64,000 nucleotides of DNA from Runella defluvii (GTDB lineage: Bacteria > Bacteroidota > Bacteroidia > Cytophagales > Spirosomataceae), in contig NZ_JACIBY010000019.1 of the NCBI RefSeq assembly GCF_014195535.1, forward strand, positions 1 to 64,000, written 5' to 3'. How positions within the stretch are numbered: the first letter of the stretch is position 1; every line of letters begins with the position of its first letter. Below the pieces are notes generated by a model. It saw only the letters and a list, made by a program, of their open reading frames with translations. It ran no database searches and was not told where the DNA came from. Shown here piece by piece: positions 8,192-17,800 of the stretch. A program made the position numbers and the translations under genes.

Positions 8192-9097
8192 TTAACTATT
8201 AGCTTTTATAATTTTTTCAAGCTCAGCATAGTCAGCCTCAGTAGGCATCGATAACGGCGGACGAACATCGCCTGCGCTTTTACCAATTATTTTTGCCCCT
8301 GCTTTAATCAAACTGACCGCATAGCCGTTTTTCTTGCTCCGCAAGCGTACCAACGGAATGTAAAAACTCTTGGTGATTGCAGCGACGGCTTCGGTATCGC
8401 CCGCGCGGAGGCTATGGTAAAATTTATTTGCCAATTCGGGCACAAAATTAAACGCCGCCGACGAATACGTATTGACTCCAATCGACAAATAGGCTTCGGC
8501 AATAATCTCAGCCGTAGGCACACCTCCGATGTATGACAACCGCTTTCCAACGGTTTTGATGGTGTCGTTCAGGTCTTGCATGTTGCCCGTACCGTCCTTT
8601 AATCCTATAAAATTGGGACAGGCATCTGCTAGTTTTTGAATGTATTGCGTTGATAAAACACCGTTGCCACGGTTGTAATAAATGACGGGCAACGTGGTAT
8701 TTTGAATAATCGTTTTGGCGTATTCAAACACCCCGTCTTGCGGGCATTCGGTCAGGTAAGGCGGGAAGAGCAACAACGCATTGATGCCCGCTTTTTCGGC
8801 CATTTTTGCAAAGGCAATGGCTTCGGGAATGCTACGCCCCACGCTCGAAATGACGGGTACGCGTTCGGCTACAACCTTCGCCGAAAGGTTGACAATCTGC
8901 TCATATTCTGCCGCCGAAAGCGAGAAAAACTCCCCCGTTCCCCCTGCTACAAACACCGACGAAACATCATGACTCACAAACCATTCGAGACGGTCGGCAT
9001 AAGTTTCGGCGTTAAATTCTCCATTTTCGTCAAAATCAGTAATTGGAAACGAAAGAAGCCCGTCTTCGAGCGATGATTTTATTTTTGAAAGTTCCAT
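8192..9097 (-). CDS. kdgD: 5-dehydro-4-deoxyglucarate dehydratase (EC 4.2.1.41)
   Basis: A 301-residue member of the DapA-like class-I aldolase barrel family. It dehydrates and decarboxylates 5-keto-4-deoxy-D-glucarate to 2,5-dioxovalerate in the cytoplasm. Features seen are the opening LLSFPITDF, the phosphate-loop analogue GGTGEFFSL at 52-60, the catalytic tyrosine region IYYNR at 139-143, and the Schiff-base lysine K167 in GLKDGTG. GLKDG, GGVPTAE and VYSSA-type segments separate this enzyme from dihydrodipicolinate synthase. It is the last gene of the minus-strand aldarate cluster, 21 bp after gudD, so the product of GudD feeds directly into it. Confidence 0.93.
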   Translation of the reverse strand: MELSKIKSSLEDGLLSFPITDFDENGEFNAETYADRLEWFVSHDVSSVFVAGGTGEFFSLSAAEYEQIVNLSAKVVAERVPVISSVGRSIPEAIAFAKMAEKAGINALLLFPPYLTECPQDGVFEYAKTIIQNTTLPVIYYNRGNGVLSTQYIQKLADACPNFIGLKDGTGNMQDLNDTIKTVGKRLSYIGGVPTAEIIAEAYLSIGVNTYSSAAFNFVPELANKFYHSLRAGDTEAVAAITKSFYIPLVRLRSKKNGYAVSLIKAGAKIIGKSAGDVRPPLSMPTEADYAELEKIIKANS

Positions 9098-9118
9098 GTT
9101 TTTTTAGTGATGAGTGAT

Positions 9119-10432
9119 TTACCAACGTGTTGCCATAAATTTCCAGCCTGGTACTACTTTTTGCATTTCGATTTCGTCGTCGCGTTTGGTCAGGCCGCAT
9201 TTTAGGTAGTTTTCGTGCAATTTTGCCAAGGCCACTTTGTCCAACTCCACGCCCAAGCCTGGGCCTTCGGGAACGGCAACGGCGCCTTCTTCAAACTTCA
9301 AGCGACCACCTACCACAATTTCGTCCGACTGCCATGGATAATGCGTATCAAGGGCATAACGTAGGTTAGGAATAGCCGCCCCTAAATGCACCATCGCCGC
9401 CAATGAAATCCCCAAATGCGAGTTGGAGTGCATCGACAAATCACGCCCAAAGGTTTCGCAAACGCTGGTAAGTTTCATCGATTCTTGCAAGCCCCCCCAA
9501 AAATGGTGATCGCTCAAAATAATGTCCTCCGACCCTAACTCAATCGCCTTGGGAATATCACCAAACGAAGTCGTACACATATTGGTTGCCAACGGTGTTT
9601 TGAGCGCTTTCCGAACCGTCGCCATGTTTTGCTGACCTCGGCAGGGGTCTTCCAAATACTCAAGTACGCCCTCCATTTCTTTCCCGTATTGAATAGAAGT
9701 TTCTACCGTCCAAAGGGCATTTGGGTCTAAACGCAAAGGCACATCGGGGCCAAAAGCGTTGTGCAAGGCCAAAATAGCATCTACTTCTTGGCGCGGGTCA
9801 AATACGCCTCCTTTGAGCTTAATCGACTTAAAACCAAACTCTTTGCACATGGCATGTGCTTGGGTAACAATCTCTTCGGGATTGAGCGCACTCGCCTGAC
9901 GAGCCGCCGCCCAACCCGTGGCATTGGGGTCGGTGCCAAACTCAAGTTCACCCCCTGCTCCTTCGTATTTATAAAACAAATAGGCAGAAAACGGTACTGC
10001 ATCGCGCCGACGCCCGCCTAACAAATCGACGACGGGGCGGTTGATGATTTTACCAATAATGTCCAAACACGCTACTTCAATGGAGCTAAACACGTGCACA
10101 ACCGTACGTTGGTCCCAAGGAGTAAACCCACGGTCGGCGGGTTTTTCTGTGCCAAATTCGGCTTGCAGAATGTCCTTGATTTTATTGAGTTGAAACGGGT
10201 CTTGGCCAATGATTAGGCGTTTGCTACGCTCCAGTGCCTTATCGATGTCGATATTGCCAGGAATTTCACTGATTCCTACGATGTTGTCGTCGGTGATAAG
10301 TTCTACCACCGTACGCAACGCATAAGGCGCGTGAAGTCCCGCCGCATTGAGCAAAGGCGGGTCCACCACCGCGATGGGTGTAATGTTAAATTCTTTAATT
10401 CGTGGTCCTTGGGAGGGAAGGCTGATTGACAT
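9119..10432 (-). CDS. gudD: Glucarate dehydratase (EC 4.2.1.40)
   Basis: A 437-residue enolase-superfamily enzyme that converts D-glucarate (and L-idarate) to 5-keto-4-deoxyglucarate. The catalytic base motif K205-L-K207 is present, followed by metal-ligand regions LRLDPN (D236) and EYLEDPC (E261), the DHHFWGG segment (D308), and the second base H339 in SNSHLG. K205, K207 and H339 fall at the numbers I recall for the E. coli enzyme, so the alignment must be nearly gap-free. Cytoplasmic. It lies between the exported mannonate-dehydratase-like gene and kdgD. Confidence 0.94.
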   Translation of the reverse strand: MSISLPSQGPRIKEFNITPIAVVDPPLLNAAGLHAPYALRTVVELITDDNIVGISEIPGNIDIDKALERSKRLIIGQDPFQLNKIKDILQAEFGTEKPADRGFTPWDQRTVVHVFSSIEVACLDIIGKIINRPVVDLLGGRRRDAVPFSAYLFYKYEGAGGELEFGTDPNATGWAAARQASALNPEEIVTQAHAMCKEFGFKSIKLKGGVFDPRQEVDAILALHNAFGPDVPLRLDPNALWTVETSIQYGKEMEGVLEYLEDPCRGQQNMATVRKALKTPLATNMCTTSFGDIPKAIELGSEDIILSDHHFWGGLQESMKLTSVCETFGRDLSMHSNSHLGISLAAMVHLGAAIPNLRYALDTHYPWQSDEIVVGGRLKFEEGAVAVPEGPGLGVELDKVALAKLHENYLKCGLTKRDDEIEMQKVVPGWKFMATRW

Positions 10433-10452
10433 AAAAAGTTGAATAAATTGGT

Positions 10453-10520
10453 AAAGACGTACGATTGATTAAAACGAATTACTTTTTAAAAGCGCTTCTT
10501 GTGCCCAATCTTACGTCTTT
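10453..10520. repeat. Inverted repeat in the gap upstream of gudD
   Basis: AAAGACGTACGAT (10453-10465) and ATCTTACGTCTTT (10508-10520) are complementary at 12 of 13 positions, with a 42-nt loop. It lies in the 112-bp gap between the mannonate-dehydratase-like gene and gudD. It could be an mRNA processing or attenuation structure, or another interspersed repeat. Confidence 0.45.
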
Positions 10521-10544
10521 GGGGTCTTTTTTTTATCAATGATA

Positions 10545-11663
10545 CTAGGCGGTTTCGCTGGCAACTACTTGCAACAAACCTTTGATGTAACCGTAACAAA
10601 ACGCAAAGGCTTCTTGAGTACTGTTAGCTGCATGGTGGTGCGGTACGTGGTCGGGCATAACCATCCCCGAATAACCTACATCCCGTAATGCTCTGATGAC
10701 TTTGACAAAATCCATTTCACCGTTGTCGGGATAGACTTCTTGGAAATTATTGAAACTGCCTTTGATGTTTCTTAGGTGAACGTTAAAAATCTGATTGCGC
10801 TCTCCTACCCATTTGATGATGGGATAAATTTCGTTTTTGGGGTCTTTTAATCCCTCCGCAATGGAGCCAATGCAAAAGTTAAAGCCATGGTATTCGTTGT
10901 CGTACAATTTGGCAAAACGCTGAATCCCTTTAAACACATCGGGGCTGTTCCAACGCATCACACCACGGTAAGCCGCTGGCACTGGTGGGTCGGCAATGTG
11001 GTTGGCGAGTTTGACTTTGTACTCTTTGGCCACGGGAAGTAATCGGTCGAGCAAATACGTAATTCGCTCAAAAATTTGGTCGATTGATACATCTCCTGCT
11101 ACCGTTTTGGGGTCATTCCTTTTCAATGCTTCTTCGTAATTCCAAACACTGTATTCGGCATTTCCGCGCTTGGGATCGGTGTATTTTCCCGTCCGCAGTA
11201 CGGGCAATATGGTCGTATTGTAGTTCAGTACTTTGATGCCCGATTTGCCCGCCACTTGAATCATTTGTTGTAAATACTCAATCTCACGGTCGCGCTCAGG
11301 GCTTTTTCCCAACATAATATTGGGGTAAATCACTTTGTCAATTCCCGCCGAACTCAAGGGGTAATGGTACGCGTCCAAACTGATTCCGTACTTTTCGCAG
11401 GCTTCTTTTTTGGCCAACGAATCTTCCAAATCCCAGCCTTTACCTGGAATTACTTTTGGGGCACCACCGTCGATATTAAAGATACCATGACGGGCCTTAA
11501 ATTCGAGATTTTCAACGCTCGTCCCGCCCGATTGGCAGCCTGCTTTCATCAATACTTTTTTGGGAGGCGTAACAAGCGACGCCGCATGGGTCTTTTCGCC
11601 CCCTGTTACCGAAGCACTTACCGAACCTACGGCAACTGCTTTGAGAAAATTACTACGTTTCAT
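10545..11663 (-). CDS. Exported mannonate dehydratase-like (UxuA-type) TIM-barrel protein
   Basis: A 372-residue protein resembling D-mannonate dehydratase. The UxuA-like landmarks are LANHIADPP, the FCIGS cysteine segment, FNVHLRNIKG, a Y-P-D-N-G-E-M loop and MPDHVPHH. Classical UxuA is cytoplasmic. This one begins MKRSNFLK followed by a small-residue hydrophobic stretch and THA-A, which looks like a Tat-like leader (KR instead of RR). It would therefore act in the periplasm, perhaps on uronate or aldonate breakdown products before uptake. That localisation is inference. It lies 21 bp downstream of a GntP permease and upstream of gudD. Confidence 0.75.
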   Translation of the reverse strand: MKRSNFLKAVAVGSVSASVTGGEKTHAASLVTPPKKVLMKAGCQSGGTSVENLEFKARHGIFNIDGGAPKVIPGKGWDLEDSLAKKEACEKYGISLDAYHYPLSSAGIDKVIYPNIMLGKSPERDREIEYLQQMIQVAGKSGIKVLNYNTTILPVLRTGKYTDPKRGNAEYSVWNYEEALKRNDPKTVAGDVSIDQIFERITYLLDRLLPVAKEYKVKLANHIADPPVPAAYRGVMRWNSPDVFKGIQRFAKLYDNEYHGFNFCIGSIAEGLKDPKNEIYPIIKWVGERNQIFNVHLRNIKGSFNNFQEVYPDNGEMDFVKVIRALRDVGYSGMVMPDHVPHHHAANSTQEAFAFCYGYIKGLLQVVASETA

Positions 11664-11684
11664 CTTATTTTAAACGGTTATTTT

Positions 11685-13115
11685 TTATACCAATGGAAAC
11701 AAAGCCGCTCCAATCATAATGACAATCAAACCCGTCAACCCCATCACTACCAGCAACGGCGAAATGGTTTTGAGGGCTTCTTTTTCTGTAAGATTGCTCA
11801 ATTTACAGATAATCCAAAAACCAGCATCATTCATCCAAGGCACTAATTTTGACCCACATCCAATCGCTAACCCTAAATAAACAGGGTGAAACGACAGGTT
11901 GGCGTTGCTGGCCATTCCTGACAAAATACCCGAGGCTGTAATCAAGGCTACCGTAGCCGAGCCTTGGGCGGTTCGAACCACGGCCGCAATAAAAAATGCC
12001 ATTGGAATAAGTGCCATTTGGTATTCTTTGGTCATATCAGCAATGCGGCTACTGATGCCCGTTTGCTGCAACATTCCCCCAAACACACCACCCGCCGCTG
12101 TAATCAAAATAATACCGCCGCCACTCATCAAAGCCGACTGCACAAAAGGCGTTAATCCGTCTTTTTTAGCGTCCTTTTTCTGACTTGCCAACACCCACAA
12201 CGCAATGAACCCTCCCGTGAGAATGGCAATGTTTTTGTCGCCAAAAAATTTCACAATAGCCACCAAAGTAGTAGGGACTTCACTTGCTTTAAAAAACGCG
12301 CTAAAAGCCGTATCGAGGCAAATAAAAAACAAAGGAACAGCTACGGGCAACAACGAAATACCCAACGAAGGGAGTTGTTTGGTTTCTTTAGCCGCAATCG
12401 ACTTCATGTCTTCCAGTTTCGCATCCAACGAATCGCGGAGTTCAATTGGCCATTTTTTATTGGCCCAAAGGGCAAAAAAGTAGCCCGAGGTAATGGTAAA
12501 AAGCCCCACAATGACACCCGTCACCATCATCAAACCCATCGGAATGTGCATTTCGCCAATCAGGAACAACGGACCAGGCGCAGGGGGCACCAGCGAGTTG
12601 GCCATTGCCGCCCCCGCCATGATACACAACACCAACAAAAGGTAATTTTTACCAATGCGGAGGGTCATGGCTTTGGCAAGAGGCACCATCAAAAACAAAA
12701 CGGTATCAAAAAAAACGGGGATTCCGAGGAAAAAACTGCTTAGTAGAAAGGCAATCGGGGCTTTTTCGATGCCCGTTAGACGAAGAATCGACCGAATGAT
12801 GCGCTCGGCCGCTCCGCTTTCAAGCATACATTTTCCAATAATAGCGGCCATCGCTATCAGAATGCCTATTTTGGCGCAGGTATTTCCAAACTCGGTGGCA
12901 ATGCGCTCACCTACGCTCTTTTTGGCCATCGCCAAGGCCGCAGCGGGAGCCGTTCCTTTGGACAATGCGTATTGCTCAATGACTTCGGGTGGTGTCAGCA
13001 TCGCAACGGCCAAGGCTCCTAACAACAGAGCCAAAAATGGATGCAGCTTAGCGCCAATGATTCCACCCACCACAATCAACACGCCCACCGACAAGATAAA
13101 TAAGGGGTCAGACAT
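11685..13115 (-). CDS. GntP-family sugar-acid:H+ symporter (copy 1)
   Basis: A 476-residue inner-membrane protein of the gluconate permease family, with about 12-14 hydrophobic segments. It opens with the typical GVLIVVGGIIGAKLHPFLALL. Family landmarks are FGNTCAKIGILIAM, the PPAPGPLFL loop, the AQGSATVALITASG motif and LVPWMNDAGFW near the C-terminus. The likely substrate is glucarate or a related sugar acid, judged from the neighbouring gudD and kdgD. A close paralogue is encoded at 22030-23469 next to garD, so the two may divide substrates. It follows the SusD-like gene after a palindrome-rich 157-bp gap. Confidence 0.9.
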   Translation of the reverse strand: MSDPLFILSVGVLIVVGGIIGAKLHPFLALLLGALAVAMLTPPEVIEQYALSKGTAPAAALAMAKKSVGERIATEFGNTCAKIGILIAMAAIIGKCMLESGAAERIIRSILRLTGIEKAPIAFLLSSFFLGIPVFFDTVLFLMVPLAKAMTLRIGKNYLLLVLCIMAGAAMANSLVPPAPGPLFLIGEMHIPMGLMMVTGVIVGLFTITSGYFFALWANKKWPIELRDSLDAKLEDMKSIAAKETKQLPSLGISLLPVAVPLFFICLDTAFSAFFKASEVPTTLVAIVKFFGDKNIAILTGGFIALWVLASQKKDAKKDGLTPFVQSALMSGGGIILITAAGGVFGGMLQQTGISSRIADMTKEYQMALIPMAFFIAAVVRTAQGSATVALITASGILSGMASNANLSFHPVYLGLAIGCGSKLVPWMNDAGFWIICKLSNLTEKEALKTISPLLVVMGLTGLIVIMIGAALFPLV

Positions 13116-13146
13116 TCAGGGTTTTAGGTTTAGGTTTTTTAATTTT

Positions 13147-13277
13147 TCAAGGCTTGCCAAACGACTTGCCAAGTCTTTACTTTTATCGGTAGTGAGACTT
13201 GGCAAGTCGTTTTACCAAGTAGTGAGACTTGCCAAGTCTTGTTATCTCTTTTTCCAGACTTGGCAAGGCTTTTTATT
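13147..13277. repeat. Cluster of nested palindromes (CTTGCCAAG units)
   Basis: Between the SusD-like and GntP genes, CTTGCCAAG or its complement CTTGGCAAG (or a half of it) occurs five times. The best arms, 13161-13176 and 13195-13210, are a perfect 16-bp inverted repeat. AGTGAGACTT occurs twice as a direct repeat (13191-13200 and 13221-13230). Outer arms near 13149-13160 and 13261-13272 also pair. On the minus-strand transcript this would fold into several alternative hairpins between susD and gntP. Likely an interspersed palindromic repeat that also acts as an operon-internal structure. Confidence 0.7.
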
Positions 13278-14823
13278 TTTTATCCCACCAGATGCGGGTA
13301 TCCAACAAGTTAGGCCCTTGGCGGTCGATGGCCTTTTGGACGTTCACTTTATTGACGTTCAACTCAGCATCAGTATAAGTCAAACGACGAATAAATGGCT
13401 CGGTTTTAAGGTCTTTTCCTGGATACGTATTCGGTGTTAACACAGGAAAATCGCTTCTTCGGAAGTTTGCCCACGATTCGGGGCCGTTCAGAAACGTGGC
13501 TACCCAATATTGTGTATTGATTTGTTCCAACTCTTTTCCTACTGCTAACGGATTCGCCTTTACGTACGTATCTATCGCCGCGTCGGCAATGGCCGAACTT
13601 GTGCCGTAGTTGGCATATTGCTGCATGTTGGCCTTTATCCCGTTGGCATACAGTGTAGCGGCATCGCCCGTTGTCCATTTCCGATACACTGCCTCTGCCA
13701 ACAACAATTGGGTTTGGGCATACGTCACCAAAAAGCTAGGCGCCGTTAAGCCGCCCATACGCGTACGATCTAATTGACTATAATCCCACAAACTTGCCAG
13801 TTTTTTAGCGGTGACTGCGGTGCTTATTGTTGTGTTGTCGTAGCCTTGAGGCGCCCCAATCTGAACCGCAGACGTACGATTGGCCCGCGACTCCACCTGC
13901 TGAGCACCGCTCGTTGCGCCCACGTAACGCACAGCAATTGAAGCTAAACGCGGGTCGTTGTTTTTATTCAAATACTCCACAAAATCTTCGGAAAGGTAAA
14001 AGAACGCCGACTGCCCTCCGTTGAGTTGTGAGCCAATGGGGTTAGTAAAACTCGCATTGTGACGAATAATCGCATTGTCAGCGTTGGATTGCATTACCCC
14101 GCCCGTCACGGCCTTGGCCACGTATTCTGCCGCTTTTGCAGGGTTTACTTTTGATAAACGCATGGCCGCTCTCAACAAAAGTGAGTACCCCAAGCGCTTC
14201 CATTTGGTGACGTCACCATCGTACAACAAATCGGTAGTTGCTTTGGCTTTAGAGGCATCCAAAGCCGCCGAAGCGCCGTCTAATTCGCTTAAAATCGCCA
14301 TATATACCGACTCTTGGGTATCGTAAATTGGCGTTGAGATGCCTTCCAAATAGTTTCGTCCTGCTTGGGTGTAAGGAATATCGCCGTAGGTATCGGTCAA
14401 AATCATGAACGAATATGCCTGCCAAATCCGAATCAAGTTGTAGAGGTTCGAGCGTGCGGGAATATCTTTGGTTTTAGCAAGGGCGTCTGTCAGTTCTTTG
14501 ATGTTGGTTTGGTAATAGGTATTCCAGTTGCCCGACGCTACCCCCCGATTGTCTTGGTTAAAATTAGCCGCCGACCCTTGCCCGCTAAAGGGCGTTATCA
14601 TCTGTTTGACGATGGTGGTTTCGTAACTCAAGTTCCCGTAGGCAGGTGCCGTATTGACAATGGCCGTATTGAGTTGATAGCCAGGGTCAACGGCCGTAAG
14701 GGCAATGGGGTTTACGTTCATTTCATCAAACCCTTTATCGCAGCCAACCAAGCCCCCCACTCCAACAACGATTGTCGTCCAAAAAGGGAGCGAAAAAGCC
14801 AATTTTCTGATTATATTTTTCAT
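13273..14823 (-). CDS. SusD/RagB-family outer-membrane lipoprotein (SusD-like_2)
   Basis: A 516-residue lipoprotein; the lipobox LVGC puts the lipidated cysteine at C28. The SusD-like tetratricopeptide framework shows in segments such as LYNLIRIWQAYSFMILTDTYGDIPYTQA and FLVTYAQTQLLLAEAVYRKW. SusD proteins sit on the cell surface as lids over SusC channels and bind oligosaccharides or other ligands for TonB-dependent import. It lies 65 bp downstream of the SusC gene. In this cluster the ligand is more likely a sugar acid or acidic oligosaccharide than starch; this is inference from the enzymes encoded nearby. Confidence 0.92.
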   Translation of the reverse strand: MKNIIRKLAFSLPFWTTIVVGVGGLVGCDKGFDEMNVNPIALTAVDPGYQLNTAIVNTAPAYGNLSYETTIVKQMITPFSGQGSAANFNQDNRGVASGNWNTYYQTNIKELTDALAKTKDIPARSNLYNLIRIWQAYSFMILTDTYGDIPYTQAGRNYLEGISTPIYDTQESVYMAILSELDGASAALDASKAKATTDLLYDGDVTKWKRLGYSLLLRAAMRLSKVNPAKAAEYVAKAVTGGVMQSNADNAIIRHNASFTNPIGSQLNGGQSAFFYLSEDFVEYLNKNNDPRLASIAVRYVGATSGAQQVESRANRTSAVQIGAPQGYDNTTISTAVTAKKLASLWDYSQLDRTRMGGLTAPSFLVTYAQTQLLLAEAVYRKWTTGDAATLYANGIKANMQQYANYGTSSAIADAAIDTYVKANPLAVGKELEQINTQYWVATFLNGPESWANFRRSDFPVLTPNTYPGKDLKTEPFIRRLTYTDAELNVNKVNVQKAIDRQGPNLLDTRIWWDKK

Positions 14824-14864
14824 TGTTTGTATCCTTTTATTGTTTCCCCGAAAGCTTTGTATTT

Positions 14865-14889
14865 AGCCCCCATCGGGGGTTTGGGGGCT
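14865..14889. repeat. C/G-rich hairpin in the SusC-SusD gap
   Basis: AGCCCCC (14865-14871) pairs with GGGGGCT (14883-14889), and an internal CCCCC-ATC-GGGGG offers an alternative pairing. It lies directly at the SusC stop codon, in the 65-bp space before susD. It resembles the elements at 21901-21931 and 21971-22028. A structure here could set the SusC:SusD mRNA ratio. Confidence 0.6.
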
Positions 14890-17800
14890 TAAAACTTCAC
14901 ATTCAAGTTAAAGCCAATGTTTCTGGTAATCGGTAGGCCCGTCGCTTCGAGGCCCACGAGGTTATCCGACGGAAATCCAAACTGCTCTGGGTGAATGTTT
15001 GGCACCCATTTTTTGATGACTGCTACGTTGTTGGCGACAGCATTGAGGCGGATTCCTTTGACAAAACGGCGGTTGGCGGGCAACAACTTGCTCAAATCAT
15101 ACCCCAACGAAATCTGGCGTAGCTGCCAAAGACCTGCGTTATAAACAAACTCTTCGGCAATGTTTTGCGAGCGTACCGTTTCGTAATAAGCCTGAACAAC
15201 CGACTTGGTTTTGTTTACTTCTCCATTCGGATTTACGCCGTCTCCAATCACAAAATTCTCGGCCCGACCAACCAACGTGGCCTTGTGCAAACCATGACGC
15301 CACGCGTTGTGGTTGGTGCCAGAAATCATTTTATGACCCAATTTGAAGTCAATCAAAAACGATAACTCTACCCCTTTGAAGTTGAAACTATTGGTGATTC
15401 CACCCACCCAAAGTGGTAGGGCACTTCCAAACGGAATTTGGGTAGCAGTACGAAGTGGACGGCCATTGCCCGCGTCAAATACTTGGCGGCCTTGGGCATC
15501 GCGGAGGTAACCAAATCCGAACAATTGCCCCATCGGTTGCCCCACCACTTGGCGCAACTCTCCCGTAAATTCTCCCGTTCCGACGGTAATCATGTTATCG
15601 CTCACACCGCTTCCCAAATCCAGCACTTTGGTTTTGTTGTAAGCCGCGTTCAGAATCAGGCTCCAAGTGAGGTCTTCACGCCGAATGGGGTTGAGAGTCA
15701 CCAACATTTCGACACCTCGGTTTTGGCTCTGGCCTACGTTGATAAGTTGCGTTAAGTACCCACCTGCATTGGAGGTCTGCGCCCGCAAAATTTGGTCAGA
15801 AGACAGTTTGTCGTAATAGGTAAAATCAAGTCCCAAGAAATTGTTAAACAACTTCAACTCCAACCCAAATTCCTTCTCTGACACACGCATGGGGCGTAAG
15901 TCTGGGTTGGGCACGGTGCTTCCGCTAATAGTTGCCAAAGGCTGAGCCACTCCCGTTGGAGAGGGAAATTGCTGCGCATTGATGCTGTAAAAAAGGTTGT
16001 TGGCATAAGGTGACACGTCGGTATCGCTACCCACTTCAGCGTAGGCAGCCCTGATTTTTCCGAAATTAATCCAAGTGGGCAACTTCGTCGCAAAGGCTTG
16101 AGAAAAGACAAAACTTGCGGTAACCGATGGGTACAAAATGCTTCTGTTGGCTGGCGATAACGTTGAAAACCAATCGTTGCGCACGGTTCCGTTCAAAAAC
16201 AAATAATCTTTGTACGACACCTCAGCCGACGCATAGAGAGAGTTCACTTGGCGCTCAGAAAAATCGTACGTGGCATCACGCAAGCGACCGTTTCCAACGG
16301 TATATAGGTTTCTGGTATAAAAATCTTGCACAAACACATTGTGGCGGCTGATTCGGCGGTACATTTGGTTGCCCCCCACGTTTACGTTCATCCCAATGAC
16401 TCCAAACGTACGATTGGCTCCCAACAGAAAATCGGCATTGAGCTCGCGTACACTGCGCGCATCTTGTACGAATTGCCCATTTACAAAACCTGCGGGGGCG
16501 GCGGGCTGTCGCTGCGTACCTGTGGGCAAGTTATAATCTTGCTCTCTCGAATAGTAATCTTGCCCTACCCGACCTTGCAAAAACAACCAGTCCGTAAAAT
16601 TGTAGCGGGCGGTTAGGTTGCCAAAAACACGGTCATTATGAATATTATCAAAGCGTTTGAGGGCAAAATAAGGGTTAGTACGGTTCGTAAATCGCGACCA
16701 AACCACTTCGTTTCCGTTGGCATCTTCCGCATTTTTTTCCAATAAATCGAGCGGCATCGAATTGGCCATGTTGAAAATAATTACGGGACTGTAATCTTGT
16801 TCGGCAATGTTGGGGGGATTTTTACGGTATTCGTTTGAATAGTTTACGTTTCCCGAAACCGTCAGTTTTTTGGCAAATGTTTGGGTAAAACCAAGGTTGA
16901 TGGTTCGACGGTGATAGCCCGAATTTCGGAGAATGGTGCGGTTGTCAAGGTTAGATACCGAAAGACTAAATCCTCCATTTTCACCTCCCGAAGATAGCGT
17001 CATGGTGTTAGTCCAAGTGTATCCTTTTTGGTAAAACTGTGAGATTTGATTCCGCTGTGGCTCATACGGAACGGTAATGTTGTCGAATAAAACTTGCGTC
17101 ATTCCAGGCTGAAATTTTTCTCCAAAACTCCACTGCCCCGACGTAGGAAAGGCCGCCGTTGGACGCTGGCCGTTTTCGCCCTGACCGTATTCGTACTGGT
17201 AATCGGTGTAATCCAAGGGGGTTTCGGACGTAAAATTGGAATTATATGTCAAAGAAACGCCCGAGCCCGAACCACGATTTTTGGTCGTAATCATAATGAC
17301 GCCGTCTTTGGCACGAGAGCCGTACAAGGCCGAAGCCGCCGCCCCCTTCAAAACCGTCATCGACTCAATGTCGTCGGGGTTGATGCTACTCAAACCGTCA
17401 CCACCGTCGGAGGTACGGTTGCTTCCTTTTTCAGAAACATCACCGCGCGCGCCGTTGTTGGTATTATCGATGGGCACGCCATTGACCACAATCAAAGGTG
17501 AATTATTGCCCCCAAACGACGATTGGCCGCGAATACGAATTTTGCTCGTACCTGCGGGCCCAGACCCCAACGATGTGATATTTACCCCCGCCATTTTACC
17601 CTGCAACGCATTCATAAAATTGGCCGTGCGGTTGACCGTCATTTCGTCTGTTCCTACCGTTGCGGTCGCATAACCTACGCTTTTTGCTTGTTTTTTTATC
17701 CCCAAGGCCGTTACAACCACCTCACCCAACGACTTACTTTCGGGAACTAGCGAAATGTTGATGGCCGTTTGAGCACCTACGATGACTTCCTTGCTTTCGT

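Noticed and set aside
13147-13277. Palindrome cluster considered as a CRISPR array
   Set aside because: The units alternate in orientation with irregular spacing and no spacer-sized unique segments, and there are no cas genes in the window.
12655-13440. 261-codon plus-strand open frame across the permease start, the palindrome cluster and the end of susD
   Set aside because: Antisense to two recognised genes and spanning a repeat; its hydrophobic character mirrors the permease codons.
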